Made by a program: the position numbers and the translations under genes. A DNA stretch of 64,000 nt from NCBI RefSeq assembly GCF_003663945.1, contig NZ_RCCH01000003.1:310001-374000 (forward strand), given 5' to 3'. Every line of letters starts with the position of its first letter. The first letter of the stretch is position 1. Below, one piece after another: positions 6,955-15,607 of the stretch. The stretch is from Lacinutrix venerupis. GTDB taxonomy: Bacteria; Bacteroidota; Bacteroidia; Flavobacteriales; Flavobacteriaceae. The notes below the pieces were generated by a model. That model did not search any database, was not told the DNA's origin, and saw nothing but the letters and a program-made list of their open reading frames with translations.

Positions 6955-7431
6955 ATGCAAAGAGTATTTGTTTTATTGTTAATTATATGCGCAACATCTT
7001 GCGAGTATTTTAATGCAAAAAAAATAGCTTCAGAAGATATTTTTAAAGAAGAAATAAGTGCTATTAATTGGAATGATGTTGATAATTATCCAACGTTTTC
7101 TTCCTGCGATTCTTTACAAGTAAAAACAGATAGGAAAAGCTGTTTTGAAAATACATTATCGCAACATATAACTAATAGTCTTCAAAATGAAACCATAATT
7201 GTTTCTCAAGATATTGAGGATACAATTCTTTTAGAATTTCAAGTTTCTAAAACAGGTAAAATATCTATAAAACACATTAATTTAAGCGAAACTATAGAGG
7301 TAGAAATACCAGAAATTAAAAACATGATAAGTAATAGTCTAAATAGTTTGCCGCAAATTTATCCAGCACTTAAAAGAGATCAGCCTGTTAAAGCAGAGTT
7401 TAAATTACCAATTATTATTAAAGTAGATTAA
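6955..7431 (+). CDS. Small lipoprotein related to TonB C-terminal domains
   Basis: This is a 158-residue predicted lipoprotein. MQRVFVLLLIICATSC is a lipobox signal with the lipidated Cys at residue 16, which favours the ATG at 6955 over a TTG 27 bp upstream. The rest resembles a decayed TonB C-terminal domain: YPTFSSCDSLQ...RKSCFENTLSQH keeps the two spaced cysteines seen in the neighbouring peptidase and in the TonB proteins at the right end of the window, and KAEFKLPIIIKVD matches their last strand. It lacks a transmembrane anchor and proline linker, so it cannot be a usual energy transducer. It has its own terminator in front and probably its own promoter. Function unknown. Confidence 0.7.
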   Translation: MQRVFVLLLIICATSCEYFNAKKIASEDIFKEEISAINWNDVDNYPTFSSCDSLQVKTDRKSCFENTLSQHITNSLQNETIIVSQDIEDTILLEFQVSKTGKISIKHINLSETIEVEIPEIKNMISNSLNSLPQIYPALKRDQPVKAEFKLPIIIKVD

Positions 7432-7445
7432 TTTTTTACTTAAAA

Positions 7446-8177
7446 CTAGAATTTAATTGCTAACTTTTTCATAAGTCTTAAAACCTCTACATATAACCAG
7501 ATTATTGTTACTAAAAGACCGTAACAAGCCATCCATTCTTTGTATTTAGGCGCTTTGTTTTTGTAACGTTCTATAAAATCGAAATCTAATAAAAAAGATA
7601 AGGCAGCAAACGTAGCAGCAACTATATTAAAAGATATAGCAAGCCAGCTCGTTCCCCATATAAAAGAACGAATGCCAAAAAAGCTTAAAATCCAAGAAAT
7701 TAAATAGACAAGAAATATTGTAGAACATACTGTAATTATTACACTTCTAAGTTTTTTAGTTACAACAATAATTCGAGTTTGATAAAGCATTAAAATAGTA
7801 AAAAAAGTAACTAATGTTACACCTACAGCTTGATAAGGCATTTCTGGATATTGAGCTTTAATATAGCTTGTAAAGCCACCAAGAAAAAAACCTTTAGCAA
7901 TAGCATATAAAGGTACTAAAATATGTGCCCAATTTTGCCTAACAGATAATATAATACTAATAACTATAGCAGCAAGTACACCACCTGTAGCAAACCATTT
8001 TATATTTACACCATTACTATATAATTTCCACACAAAAACTGTAATTCCTGTTGTAATAAATAGCATTAAAAAGGTTTTTATTATAATGCCAGAAACTGTC
8101 ATTTTTTTTTGAGAAACATTTTTTTGTTCCCAAAAATATGGCGAAAACGCAGGATTATTAGTTTTTAAAAAAGACAT
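7446..8177 (-). CDS. Bax inhibitor-1/YccA family membrane protein
   Basis: This is a 243-residue multi-pass membrane protein of the Bax inhibitor-1 like (YccA) group. A short hydrophilic N-terminus (NNPAFSPYFWEQ) is typical of the bacterial branch. It is followed by about seven hydrophobic helices. The start codon overlaps the stop of the preceding beta-barrel gene by one base (TAATG), so the two are translated together. Relatives are proposed to be ion leak channels or protease modulators; no function can be read from the sequence. Confidence 0.8.
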   Translation of the reverse strand: MSFLKTNNPAFSPYFWEQKNVSQKKMTVSGIIIKTFLMLFITTGITVFVWKLYSNGVNIKWFATGGVLAAIVISIILSVRQNWAHILVPLYAIAKGFFLGGFTSYIKAQYPEMPYQAVGVTLVTFFTILMLYQTRIIVVTKKLRSVIITVCSTIFLVYLISWILSFFGIRSFIWGTSWLAISFNIVAATFAALSFLLDFDFIERYKNKAPKYKEWMACYGLLVTIIWLYVEVLRLMKKLAIKF

Positions 8178-9052
8178 TATAAATTAAATTTATAACCAAT
8201 AGCAAAATCTACAGGAAAATTATCTTGGTTATCTATAAAAACAGCAAAAAGCGAATCGTAAACAAGAGTTAAGTAACCATTTCCAATTTTTAAATCTGCG
8301 CCTAAACCAAAAATAAAAGGAGCATCAAAACCAGAAGAAGTATTTTCTATTGTAATTAAAGAAGCTGCATCTTCGGGATTTGTAATTGTAGTTTTTATTG
8401 TTGCACTTGTATAGGTTGCAAATTTGGTTTGAGCGTAAACATTTATATTATTCTTATTTATAAATCTAAATCTATATCCTAAAGCAATTTGTGTTGCAGA
8501 ATATTGAAAGTCATCATTATCTGTAGTGTGTCTCATGTTTAAAAAACCTGAATGTCTAGAATCTAAGTTATCCGAAACAGCCTCTATTTCTGTTCCAAAA
8601 AAAGCTGTTTTTTCATTATTAATATTTTGGTTAAAAGGACTGTTGGTTAAACCTCCAAAAAGACCTAGTCTAAATTTTAATTTAGAACTAGAATCTGTTA
8701 TAACGTAATTAGAATCTTTAGTATTATTAAACTCATCAATAAAAGATTTAAGACTATATGTAGTTAAATTTACCTTCGAGGCATCTATAGATGTTAAATC
8801 TGTTAATACCGTTTTATATTCTTCTTGATATTTATTCTTCGAGTTTTTTGTGTTTTTAAGCTCTGTAATTTTACCATCTTCTGTTCTTATAAAATAACGA
8901 TATTGCTCATTAATAACATTCCAAAGCAAATCTAAAGAACCTTCAGTTTCAGTTTTTAATTCTAAGGTTTCATTACCAATAGTGTAGGTTTGTTGTGCAA
9001 AAGTATAACCGCTATATGCTAGTAAACTAAATAATAAAATAAATTTTTTCAT
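8177..9052 (-). CDS. Predicted outer membrane beta-barrel protein
   Basis: This is a 291-residue exported protein. MKKFILLFSLLAYSGYTFAQQ is a clear Sec signal. Residues 20-120 are polar and include a repetitive Lys/Thr-rich helix. The second half (about 125-291) alternates hydrophobic and polar residues in the pattern of an eight-stranded barrel and ends in an aromatic (FAIGYKFNL), as outer membrane proteins do. No named family was recognised. It is the first gene of a two-gene unit with the Bax inhibitor-like gene. Confidence 0.7.
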   Translation of the reverse strand: MKKFILLFSLLAYSGYTFAQQTYTIGNETLELKTETEGSLDLLWNVINEQYRYFIRTEDGKITELKNTKNSKNKYQEEYKTVLTDLTSIDASKVNLTTYSLKSFIDEFNNTKDSNYVITDSSSKLKFRLGLFGGLTNSPFNQNINNEKTAFFGTEIEAVSDNLDSRHSGFLNMRHTTDNDDFQYSATQIALGYRFRFINKNNINVYAQTKFATYTSATIKTTITNPEDAASLITIENTSSGFDAPFIFGLGADLKIGNGYLTLVYDSLFAVFIDNQDNFPVDFAIGYKFNL

Positions 9053-9108
9053 AATAGAAATAGATTTGGTTTTAATTGTAAAAGTAAATATTTTAAGTCA
9101 ATTATGGT

Positions 9109-10248
9109 TTATTTACTAAAAGTTCTATCTTTCCATTTGTATTTAGTAAACATCGAAATACACGCAATATAAACGCTAAAAAAAGGATATATAAATGCTG
9201 AAAAGATAAAACTTGATAACTCGTTTTCTTGTTTAAAAAAATGAGCTGTTTTAAAAATAAGAAGAAAATCGGTAAGACTCTTTATTATAAAGACATAAAA
9301 TAATGGACTAAATTGAAGCCACCCAAATAGAAATAATAAAAAATAACAAACTAAAATAGCATTCATTAAAAAAACAATTAAACCTACTAATTTTCCAAAT
9401 ATAGAATTGTAACTCGAAGTCTTTGCAGCCCATCTTTTACGTTGGGATATTAAGGATTTAAGTGTTGGTTGGGCTTTAGTTTTTACAATGGCAGTTGTAG
9501 ATTTTAAAAACTGAACATCGTTTTTATTATGTTTAATTACCTTTTGAAGCAGAAAAATATCATCGCCACTAGCAATATTACTATTACCATTAAAACCATT
9601 AAGTTTTAAAAACAAATCTTTATTATAAGCTAAGTTTGCACCATTACATAAAAACGGTTTACCAATACCAAAACCACCTATTGTAGCTCCAATTAAGCTT
9701 AAAAAATCTAATAACTGAAAACGTTTTAAAAATGAGTTTGTATAATTGTATGTAACGGGAGCAACAATCATTTTACAAGGTTTTTTATTGATAAAACTAT
9801 TAAAAGTGTCGAGCCAGAATTTGGGTAATACACAATCTGCATCTGTAGTAACTATCCAATTGTGTTTAGCTACTTTTATAGCAGAGACAATAGCATCTTT
9901 TTTTGGTGAATTTGAAATTCTTACGTTTTGTATAACCTTTATATTGCTTTCTTTTATTTGGGTGTCTTTTAAACTAAGCGTGTTTAAAATTATTTGGCTA
10001 GAATTATCATTAGAATCATCATCTACAAAAATAAATTCATAATGTTTTTTTGAATAGTTTAAAGTTTTAATAGAAGCTAGCAATTCTGGTAAGTTTTCGG
10101 CTTCGTTTCTAAATGGAATAATTACTGAAAATTTAGTTTCAGGTTTCAGGTTTTCAGCATTAAAATGTTTTACTTTTTTAAAACCATAAACTAACCATAA
10201 AATTAATGCTAAATATAAAATGGTTATACATGTAAAAACTGTAATCAT
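9109..10248 (-). CDS. Family 2 glycosyltransferase, membrane-anchored
   Basis: This is a 379-residue processive-type GT2 enzyme that would transfer a sugar from a nucleotide donor at the inner membrane. One N-terminal helix precedes the catalytic domain. Visible motifs are SVIIPFRNEAENLPELL (about 42-58), FVDDDSNDNS, the metal-binding TTDADCVLP, GDDIFLL and QRKRW, the Q(R/Q)xRW motif of processive enzymes. Two or three C-terminal helices follow. It overlaps the flippase-like gene upstream by 4 bases, suggesting they act together on a lipid-linked glycan. Donor and acceptor unknown. Confidence 0.85.
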   Translation of the reverse strand: MITVFTCITILYLALILWLVYGFKKVKHFNAENLKPETKFSVIIPFRNEAENLPELLASIKTLNYSKKHYEFIFVDDDSNDNSSQIILNTLSLKDTQIKESNIKVIQNVRISNSPKKDAIVSAIKVAKHNWIVTTDADCVLPKFWLDTFNSFINKKPCKMIVAPVTYNYTNSFLKRFQLLDFLSLIGATIGGFGIGKPFLCNGANLAYNKDLFLKLNGFNGNSNIASGDDIFLLQKVIKHNKNDVQFLKSTTAIVKTKAQPTLKSLISQRKRWAAKTSSYNSIFGKLVGLIVFLMNAILVCYFLLFLFGWLQFSPLFYVFIIKSLTDFLLIFKTAHFFKQENELSSFIFSAFIYPFFSVYIACISMFTKYKWKDRTFSK

Positions 10249-11252
10249 GCTGATTTGTTTTGTTTATTAAAATTAAAATTTAAAACAAAATAACTCCCAA
10301 AAATACTCGGAAACACAAAATTAAATATCCACATTAGCGTAATAGCACATAATACAGTAAATTCATCTATACCAGCAAACGAAAATAAATATACAGCAAC
10401 ACTACCTTTTATAACCACATCAAATATAAAAACCGATGGAATTATCGAGGACAATAAATACATACTTGTTATAATAATCATCGCTTCAAAATAGCTTAAT
10501 TCTACACCAAAGAGAGATAATAGGAAATAAAACTGATAAGAGAATACGAAATAACGAAATAGCGAAAGTAAAAAGGTGTTAGCACTAATTCTAAAAGGTA
10601 GTTTTCTAAAAAAATGCTTTAACTTACTTATTGAAAAAAAATTTGGTTTATATTTTTTTTGTTGTATTCCAAAAATTGATAAACTAAAAATAACTAAAAG
10701 CAATATGGCAAATCGTAGAACACGATAACTATCTATCTCTATTGGATAGCGTAGTGAAAATAAGTAGAAACCAATACCTCCAAAAGTAACGGTAATAACC
10801 ATTTGTATTGTATTTCCTGTTAAGTTTAAAAGTAAGATTTTTTTTCTGTATTGCTTTGCAAAATAGATAGCTTTAGCTCCATATTCTCCAATTCTATTTG
10901 GTGTAAAAAGGGAAGCAGTAAGAGAACCAAGACTTTGCTTTAAGGCTTCAAAGAAAGATATTTTTTTTATAAAGGAAACAAGTGATTGCCATTTTAAAAT
11001 TTCCAAATACCAATTTAAAAAACTTAAAAACATTAAGAAAATAACATTTTTAGCTGTTAAAACGTTATTACTATTTAAATATGTAGCAAATTCATAAAAA
11101 TCTAATTTGTTATTATTTACTAATTTGTTATAAATAAAATAAAAAGCACCAACTACAATGCTTAATTTAATAAGTACAAAAAAGAATTGTTTAGTTTTGT
11201 ATGATAAACCGTTGTGCAAAGTTTTATAGAATAGTGCTTGCAAAATAACCAA
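10245..11252 (-). CDS. Lysylphosphatidylglycerol synthase TM-like (UPF0104) membrane protein
   Basis: This is a protein of up to 335 residues with about eight membrane helices and the flippase-like motif region NRIGEYGAKAIYFAKQYRKK near residues 115-135, typical of the LPG_synthase_TM/UPF0104 family. There is no soluble aminoacyl-transfer domain, so it is not a full MprF; such stand-alone forms are thought to move lipid-linked substrates. The start is uncertain: TTG at 11252 leaves only 13 bp to the divergent gene, and a TTG at 11219 would still precede the first helix. It overlaps the glycosyltransferase gene downstream. Confidence 0.75.
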   Translation of the reverse strand: MVILQALFYKTLHNGLSYKTKQFFFVLIKLSIVVGAFYFIYNKLVNNNKLDFYEFATYLNSNNVLTAKNVIFLMFLSFLNWYLEILKWQSLVSFIKKISFFEALKQSLGSLTASLFTPNRIGEYGAKAIYFAKQYRKKILLLNLTGNTIQMVITVTFGGIGFYLFSLRYPIEIDSYRVLRFAILLLVIFSLSIFGIQQKKYKPNFFSISKLKHFFRKLPFRISANTFLLSLFRYFVFSYQFYFLLSLFGVELSYFEAMIIITSMYLLSSIIPSVFIFDVVIKGSVAVYLFSFAGIDEFTVLCAITLMWIFNFVFPSIFGSYFVLNFNFNKQNKSA

Positions 11253-11265
11253 ATATTATACAATC

Positions 11266-11889
11266 ATGTCTAAATTTAATTACTATTGTTTTTTCGTCCT
11301 TTTTTTAGTGAGTACTTTAGGATTCTCACAAAAAGAAACCGATACATGGAGAGCTTTATTTTCTGTTGGTGTAAATAGCCCTTCTCAAGATGGATTAATA
11401 TCACCTTTTCAAGCAAAAAGTATTAATTTTCCAACCATAAATATAGGCCTCCAGCATATGTTTAAACCTCAATTTGGAGCACGGTTAGATTTTGGTTATA
11501 ATCGTTTTTCTAATGAAGATAATACTACAGAATTTAAAACTAATTACTCTAGAATAAATGCTCAGTTTGTGTACAATGCCTCAAGACTAGTGTCTTCTTT
11601 ATCACCAGAAATGGGCATGATGTTGCACGCTGGACCTGGTTACACCATGATAAAACCTTTAGGTATTTATAGAGAAAATGAAAATTCATATTTAAATGCA
11701 ATGGCAGGAATAGAGTTTAATTATAATATTTCTAGAACAGTTTCTTTATTTATTGACGCCTCTTATATTAAAGGATTTGCAAAGGATTTTAATCCGGTTA
11801 CAGATGGTTTAGGAAGTTTTAATGGCGACATGCTTACTATAACTTTTGGAGCTTCGGTTTCATTAATAAATTGTAGAACCTGTAATTAA
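11266..11889 (+). CDS. Outer membrane beta-barrel protein
   Basis: This is a 207-residue exported protein with signal MSKFNYYCFFVLFLVSTLGFSQ. The body has amphipathic strands separated by turns (for example INIGLQHMFKPQFGARLDFGYNRF and AMAGIEFNYNISRTVSLFIDASYI), consistent with an eight-stranded OmpA/OmpW-like barrel. It has no OmpA peptidoglycan-binding domain. It is followed with no gap by ruvC (TAA then ATG), although no functional link is expected. Ligand or role unknown. Confidence 0.75.
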   Translation: MSKFNYYCFFVLFLVSTLGFSQKETDTWRALFSVGVNSPSQDGLISPFQAKSINFPTINIGLQHMFKPQFGARLDFGYNRFSNEDNTTEFKTNYSRINAQFVYNASRLVSSLSPEMGMMLHAGPGYTMIKPLGIYRENENSYLNAMAGIEFNYNISRTVSLFIDASYIKGFAKDFNPVTDGLGSFNGDMLTITFGASVSLINCRTCN

Positions 11890-12444
11890 ATGGCAGAAGA
11901 AAAAATAATTTTAGGTATCGATCCTGGAACTACAATTATGGGTTTTGGACTTATAAAAGTGGTTAACAAAAAGATGCAGTTTTTACAACTTAATGAGCTG
12001 GATTTAAAAAAGTACGATGATCATTACCTAAAGCTAAAACTTATTTTCGAGCGTACTATAGAGCTTATAGATACACATCATCCAGATGAAATAGCTATAG
12101 AGGCTCCTTTTTTTGGTAAAAATGTTCAGAGTATGCTTAAACTTGGGCGTGCTCAAGGTGTTGCTATGGCGGCAGGTTTATCTCGAGAAGTTCCGATTAC
12201 AGAATATGCTCCAAAAAAAATTAAAATGGCTATTACTGGAAATGGAAATGCAAGTAAAGAACAAGTAGCAAAAATGTTGCAAGGTATGTTGGGTATTAAA
12301 ACATTGCCTAAAAACTTAGATGCTATGGATGGTTTAGGAGCAGCAGTTTGCCATTTCTATAATCAAGGTCGAGTAGAAATAGGTAAAAGTTATTCTGGTT
12401 GGGCAAGTTTTGTGAAGCAGAATGAGAAACGAGTAAAGAAATGA
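11890..12444 (+). CDS. ruvC: Holliday junction endonuclease RuvC
   Basis: This 184-residue nuclease resolves Holliday junctions as part of the RuvABC recombination machine. The RNase H-like fold is evident from GIDPGTTIMGFG with catalytic Asp11, IAIEAPFFGKN with the second acidic residue, and DAMDGLGAAVCHF with the last acidic and histidine residues. Length is close to the family norm. It is first in a compact run with hemW (9 bp gap). ruvB and ruvA are in the same window but far away at 41.2 and 53.0 kb. Confidence 0.95.
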   Translation: MAEEKIILGIDPGTTIMGFGLIKVVNKKMQFLQLNELDLKKYDDHYLKLKLIFERTIELIDTHHPDEIAIEAPFFGKNVQSMLKLGRAQGVAMAAGLSREVPITEYAPKKIKMAITGNGNASKEQVAKMLQGMLGIKTLPKNLDAMDGLGAAVCHFYNQGRVEIGKSYSGWASFVKQNEKRVKK

Positions 12445-12453
12445 TAATTAAAT

Positions 12454-13581
12454 ATGTCCGGAATCTATATTCATATACCATTTTGTAAACAAGCCTGTCA
12501 TTATTGCGATTTTCATTTTTCGACTTCATTAAAAAAGAAAGACGAACTTATAGACGCGCTTATTTTAGAAATAAAAATGCGAAAGGATGAGTTTAAAAAT
12601 ACTACAGTTGAAACCATTTATTTTGGAGGCGGAACACCTTCATTATTATCTTCTTTGGAAATAAAAAGAATAATAGACTCTATTTATAAAAATTATAAAG
12701 TCTCTAATAATCCAGAAATAACATTGGAAGCCAATCCAGATGATTTAAGTAATAATCGAATATTAGAGATTTCTAAGAGTCCAATTAATAGGCTGTCTAT
12801 TGGTATACAATCGTTTCATGAAAAAGATTTAAAACTCATGAATCGCGCACATAATACTCAAGAAGCAAAACAATGTTTAGAAGAAGCTACTAAACATTTT
12901 AATAATATTTCTCTCGATCTAATATATGGTATACCAAACACTACAAACCAAGAATGGGAAGAAAATATAAATATAGCTTTAAATTTTGGTGTAAACCATA
13001 TTTCAAGTTATGCACTAACTGTAGAACCTAAAACAGCTTTAGCTTCATTTATAGAAAAAGGAATTATAGATAATGTAGATGATGCTTTAGCTCAAGAGCA
13101 ATTTAACATATTAATAGATAAATTAGAAACTAATAATTTTGTGCATTATGAGTTGTCTAATTTTGGAAAAGAAGGTTTCTTTAGCAGAAATAATTCAGCA
13201 TATTGGCAAGGTAAACCTTATATTGGTATAGGTCCATCGGCACATTCTTTTAACGGAAAGCAGCGTGGTTGGAACGTTAGAAATAATACTAAATACATTA
13301 AATCGTTACAAATAGGAGATTTGCCAATTGAAATAGAAACCTTAACCAAAACAGATCAATATAACGAATATGTTATGACTGGTTTGCGCACTGTTTGGGG
13401 AGTTTCAATAAAAAAAGTACAGCAAGATTTTGGCGTTACTTTTGAAAATTATATGTTAGAACAAGCACAAAAACACATTAAGGAACATTTATTGTATATT
13501 GATAATGGAAAACTAAAAATAACCCAAAAAGGCAAGTTTTTAAGCGATGGGATCGCTAGTGACTTGTTTATGTTAAACTAA
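12454..13581 (+). CDS. hemW: HemW-like radical SAM heme chaperone
   Basis: This is a 375-residue radical SAM protein. The [4Fe-4S] motif is CKQACHYCDF (CxxxCxxC) near residue 11, followed by the glycine-rich SAM segment IYFGGGTPSLL. The C-terminal HemW domain is present (VMTGLRTVWGVS). The extra cysteine after the motif found in HemN oxidases (CxxxCxxCxC) is absent, which favours HemW, a heme-trafficking protein often mis-annotated as coproporphyrinogen oxidase. It sits between ruvC and a cyclase-family gene, 3 bp before the latter. Confidence 0.9.
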   Translation: MSGIYIHIPFCKQACHYCDFHFSTSLKKKDELIDALILEIKMRKDEFKNTTVETIYFGGGTPSLLSSLEIKRIIDSIYKNYKVSNNPEITLEANPDDLSNNRILEISKSPINRLSIGIQSFHEKDLKLMNRAHNTQEAKQCLEEATKHFNNISLDLIYGIPNTTNQEWEENINIALNFGVNHISSYALTVEPKTALASFIEKGIIDNVDDALAQEQFNILIDKLETNNFVHYELSNFGKEGFFSRNNSAYWQGKPYIGIGPSAHSFNGKQRGWNVRNNTKYIKSLQIGDLPIEIETLTKTDQYNEYVMTGLRTVWGVSIKKVQQDFGVTFENYMLEQAQKHIKEHLLYIDNGKLKITQKGKFLSDGIASDLFMLN

Positions 13582-13584
13582 AAT

Positions 13585-14331
13585 ATGCTTACAACAATAC
13601 AAATTAAAAGTAAAAGAATAAAGATAGATTTATCTAAACCATTAGATATTTCAATGCCATTACGCGCTTTAAAAAGTAATGTAAATGCATGGTATATAGA
13701 TGAGCCAAAAATAACTGCTGTAGAATTAGATGGTTGGGTAGCGAGTGTTAAACAAGGAGCAGCAATTAACTTTAATAATATACAGTTTAATCCGCATGCA
13801 CATGGAACACACACAGAGTGTGTAGGCCATATTACCGAAAAAACTTATAGCATTAATAAATGTTTAAAGCGTTTTATGTTTACAGCTCAAGTAATTACTG
13901 TGGCTGCCGAAGTTGCTGGAGAAGATAAAATAATATCTAAAACACAAATACAATATTTATTAAAACGAAAAAATCCTGAAGCATTAGTTATTAGAACTAT
14001 GCCAAATACAAAAGATAAAAAATCGAAACAATACTCGCATACAAATTGGCCATATTTAACAGAAGAAGCCGCAGTATTTATTCGTGAAAAAGGTATAAAA
14101 CATTTATTAATAGATTTGCCAAGTGTAGATAAAGAAAAAGACGATGGTCAATTATTAGCACATAAAGCCTTTTGGAATGTTAATGGAGAAATTAGAAAAG
14201 ATGCCACAATTACAGAGTTTATTTATGTACCAAATAAAGTAGAAGATGGAAGCTACATATTAAATTTGCAAATTGCACCTTTCGATAATGATGCCACACC
14301 TAGTAAACCAGTTTTATACAAGATAGAATAA
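13585..14331 (+). CDS. Cyclase/kynurenine formamidase-like metal hydrolase
   Basis: This is a 248-residue protein of the cyclase family (KynB-like fold). The metal motif HAHGTHTECVGHI (HxGTHxxxxxH) lies near residues 72-85. Relatives hydrolyse N-formylkynurenine or similar amides. No other tryptophan-degradation gene is in the window, so the substrate is open. The gene is followed after one base by a DUF4230 gene, and it is part of the ruvC-hemW run by spacing. Confidence 0.82.
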   Translation: MLTTIQIKSKRIKIDLSKPLDISMPLRALKSNVNAWYIDEPKITAVELDGWVASVKQGAAINFNNIQFNPHAHGTHTECVGHITEKTYSINKCLKRFMFTAQVITVAAEVAGEDKIISKTQIQYLLKRKNPEALVIRTMPNTKDKKSKQYSHTNWPYLTEEAAVFIREKGIKHLLIDLPSVDKEKDDGQLLAHKAFWNVNGEIRKDATITEFIYVPNKVEDGSYILNLQIAPFDNDATPSKPVLYKIE

Positions 14332-14332
14332 T

Positions 14333-14947
14333 ATGGAAATAGTATTTGCAATTATATTTGGAGTTTTATCTGCTTTAGGTGTTTCTACCTATGTTAAGCA
14401 TATACAAAGCAAAAAATTAGCACAAACACAATCTGTTGTACTATTAGATAAAATTAAAAAAGTATGTAAAATTATTAGTGTAGAAGGTGATTTTGCAGAA
14501 ATCTATCATTACGAAAATGTAAAAGAAAGATTTTTAAAATTGGTTTCAAGTCGAAAAAAAGCTTTGGTTATTATTGACGCTAAAGCACATGTTGGATTCG
14601 ATTTATCTAAAATCCAAATTAATGCCAATGCCGAAACAAAATTGGTAACTTTAAAGCATTTTCCACAACCAGAAATATTATCTATAGAAACTAATCTTAA
14701 ATACTACGATAAACGAGATGGTATGTTTAACAAATTTCAAGCAAACGATTTAACAACATTACATAACGAAGCTAAGTTGCATATAAGAGAAAAAGTACCA
14801 CAAAGTGGATTGTTTCAAATAGCCCAAAAAGAAGCACTGGACTCTATATTGTTAATCGAAGGTATTGTAGAAACTATTGGCTGGAACCTTGATTATTCTG
14901 CCTTAGAAATAGAGGAAAATTCTGTAAAAGAGCTAAAAAACGATTAA
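14333..14947 (+). CDS. DUF4230 family membrane-anchored protein
   Basis: This is a 204-residue protein with one N-terminal hydrophobic helix (VFAIIFGVLSALGVSTYV) and a soluble domain of the DUF4230 type: repeated beta-rich segments such as ALVIIDAKAHVGFDLSKIQI and a C-terminal helical part. Function is unknown for the family. It ends the ruvC-hemW-cyclase run; no terminator hairpin is visible in the 125 bp after it. Confidence 0.75.
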   Translation: MEIVFAIIFGVLSALGVSTYVKHIQSKKLAQTQSVVLLDKIKKVCKIISVEGDFAEIYHYENVKERFLKLVSSRKKALVIIDAKAHVGFDLSKIQINANAETKLVTLKHFPQPEILSIETNLKYYDKRDGMFNKFQANDLTTLHNEAKLHIREKVPQSGLFQIAQKEALDSILLIEGIVETIGWNLDYSALEIEENSVKELKND

Positions 14948-15072
14948 ATTATATTGATAGCAAATAAGTGTTTTGTCGTTGTTATTTGCATTTTGTCGGT
15001 TTTTTGGAATTAGAAGTATGAAAAACTAATCTTTGATTGTTTATATTATAGATTACTTTAAAAACTAAAACT

Positions 15073-15213
15073 ATGGGCAAATTTTTATTTTATATAAATG
15101 ATGTATTAGAAAGTTTAGACATACATATTAGTAAAAAGTCAAATGTAAAGGTTGAAAATACTAAAAGACCTTTTAAAGGTACTTCTAAAGAAAAATATTT
15201 AGAAAAGAAATAA
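15073..15213 (+). CDS. Small basic protein (46 aa), hypothetical
   Basis: A short open frame starts MGKFLFYINDVLESLDIHIS and ends in a strongly basic tail (KRPFKGTSKEKYLEKK). It sits alone between DUF4230 and the YjbR gene, 19 bp before the latter, with an A-rich leader like other genes here. The composition (Lys-rich, conserved-looking start) is coding-like, but 46 codons can arise by chance in AT-rich DNA. It has no signal peptide and no family I recognise. Confidence 0.5.
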   Translation: MGKFLFYINDVLESLDIHISKKSNVKVENTKRPFKGTSKEKYLEKK

Positions 15214-15232
15214 TCTTTATTATATTTTTTTA

Positions 15233-15598
15233 ATGAATATCGATCAAGTTAGGAACTATTGTTTAAGTAAACCACATACTACAGAGCATTTTCCTTTTGA
15301 TAAAAATACACTAGTGTTTAAAGTTGCAGGAAAAATGTTTGCTTTAACACCGTTAGATAAATGGGATAAAGGAGAAGCATCTATAAATTTAAAAGCAAAT
15401 CCAGAATATTCTATTAAACTAAGGGCAATTTATAAAAGTATTGAGCCTGGTTTCCATATGAATAAAAAACATTGGAATTCTATTTATTTGTATAAAGGAG
15501 AATTAGATGCTAGTTTAATTATGGAGTTAATAGATCATTCTTATGTTATGGTTGTAAATGGGTTATCTAAAAAATCACGTATTAGTTTAGGGTTATAA
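15233..15598 (+). CDS. MmcQ/YjbR family protein
   Basis: This is a 121-residue protein of the YjbR fold. The characteristic starts and motifs are present: NYCLSKPHTTEHFPFD near residue 8, FKVAGKMFALTPLD, and the C-terminal HMNKKHWNSIYL with YVMVVNGLSKK. Members are described as DNA-binding-like (double-wing) but their function is not established. It is convergent with the asparaginase gene, 9 bp away. Confidence 0.9.
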   Translation: MNIDQVRNYCLSKPHTTEHFPFDKNTLVFKVAGKMFALTPLDKWDKGEASINLKANPEYSIKLRAIYKSIEPGFHMNKKHWNSIYLYKGELDASLIMELIDHSYVMVVNGLSKKSRISLGL

Positions 15599-15607
15599 AA
15601 TTATAGT

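Noticed and set aside
12454-13581. Oxygen-independent coproporphyrinogen oxidase HemN
   Set aside because: The fourth cysteine of the HemN motif (CxxxCxxCxC) is absent, so HemW is the better call.
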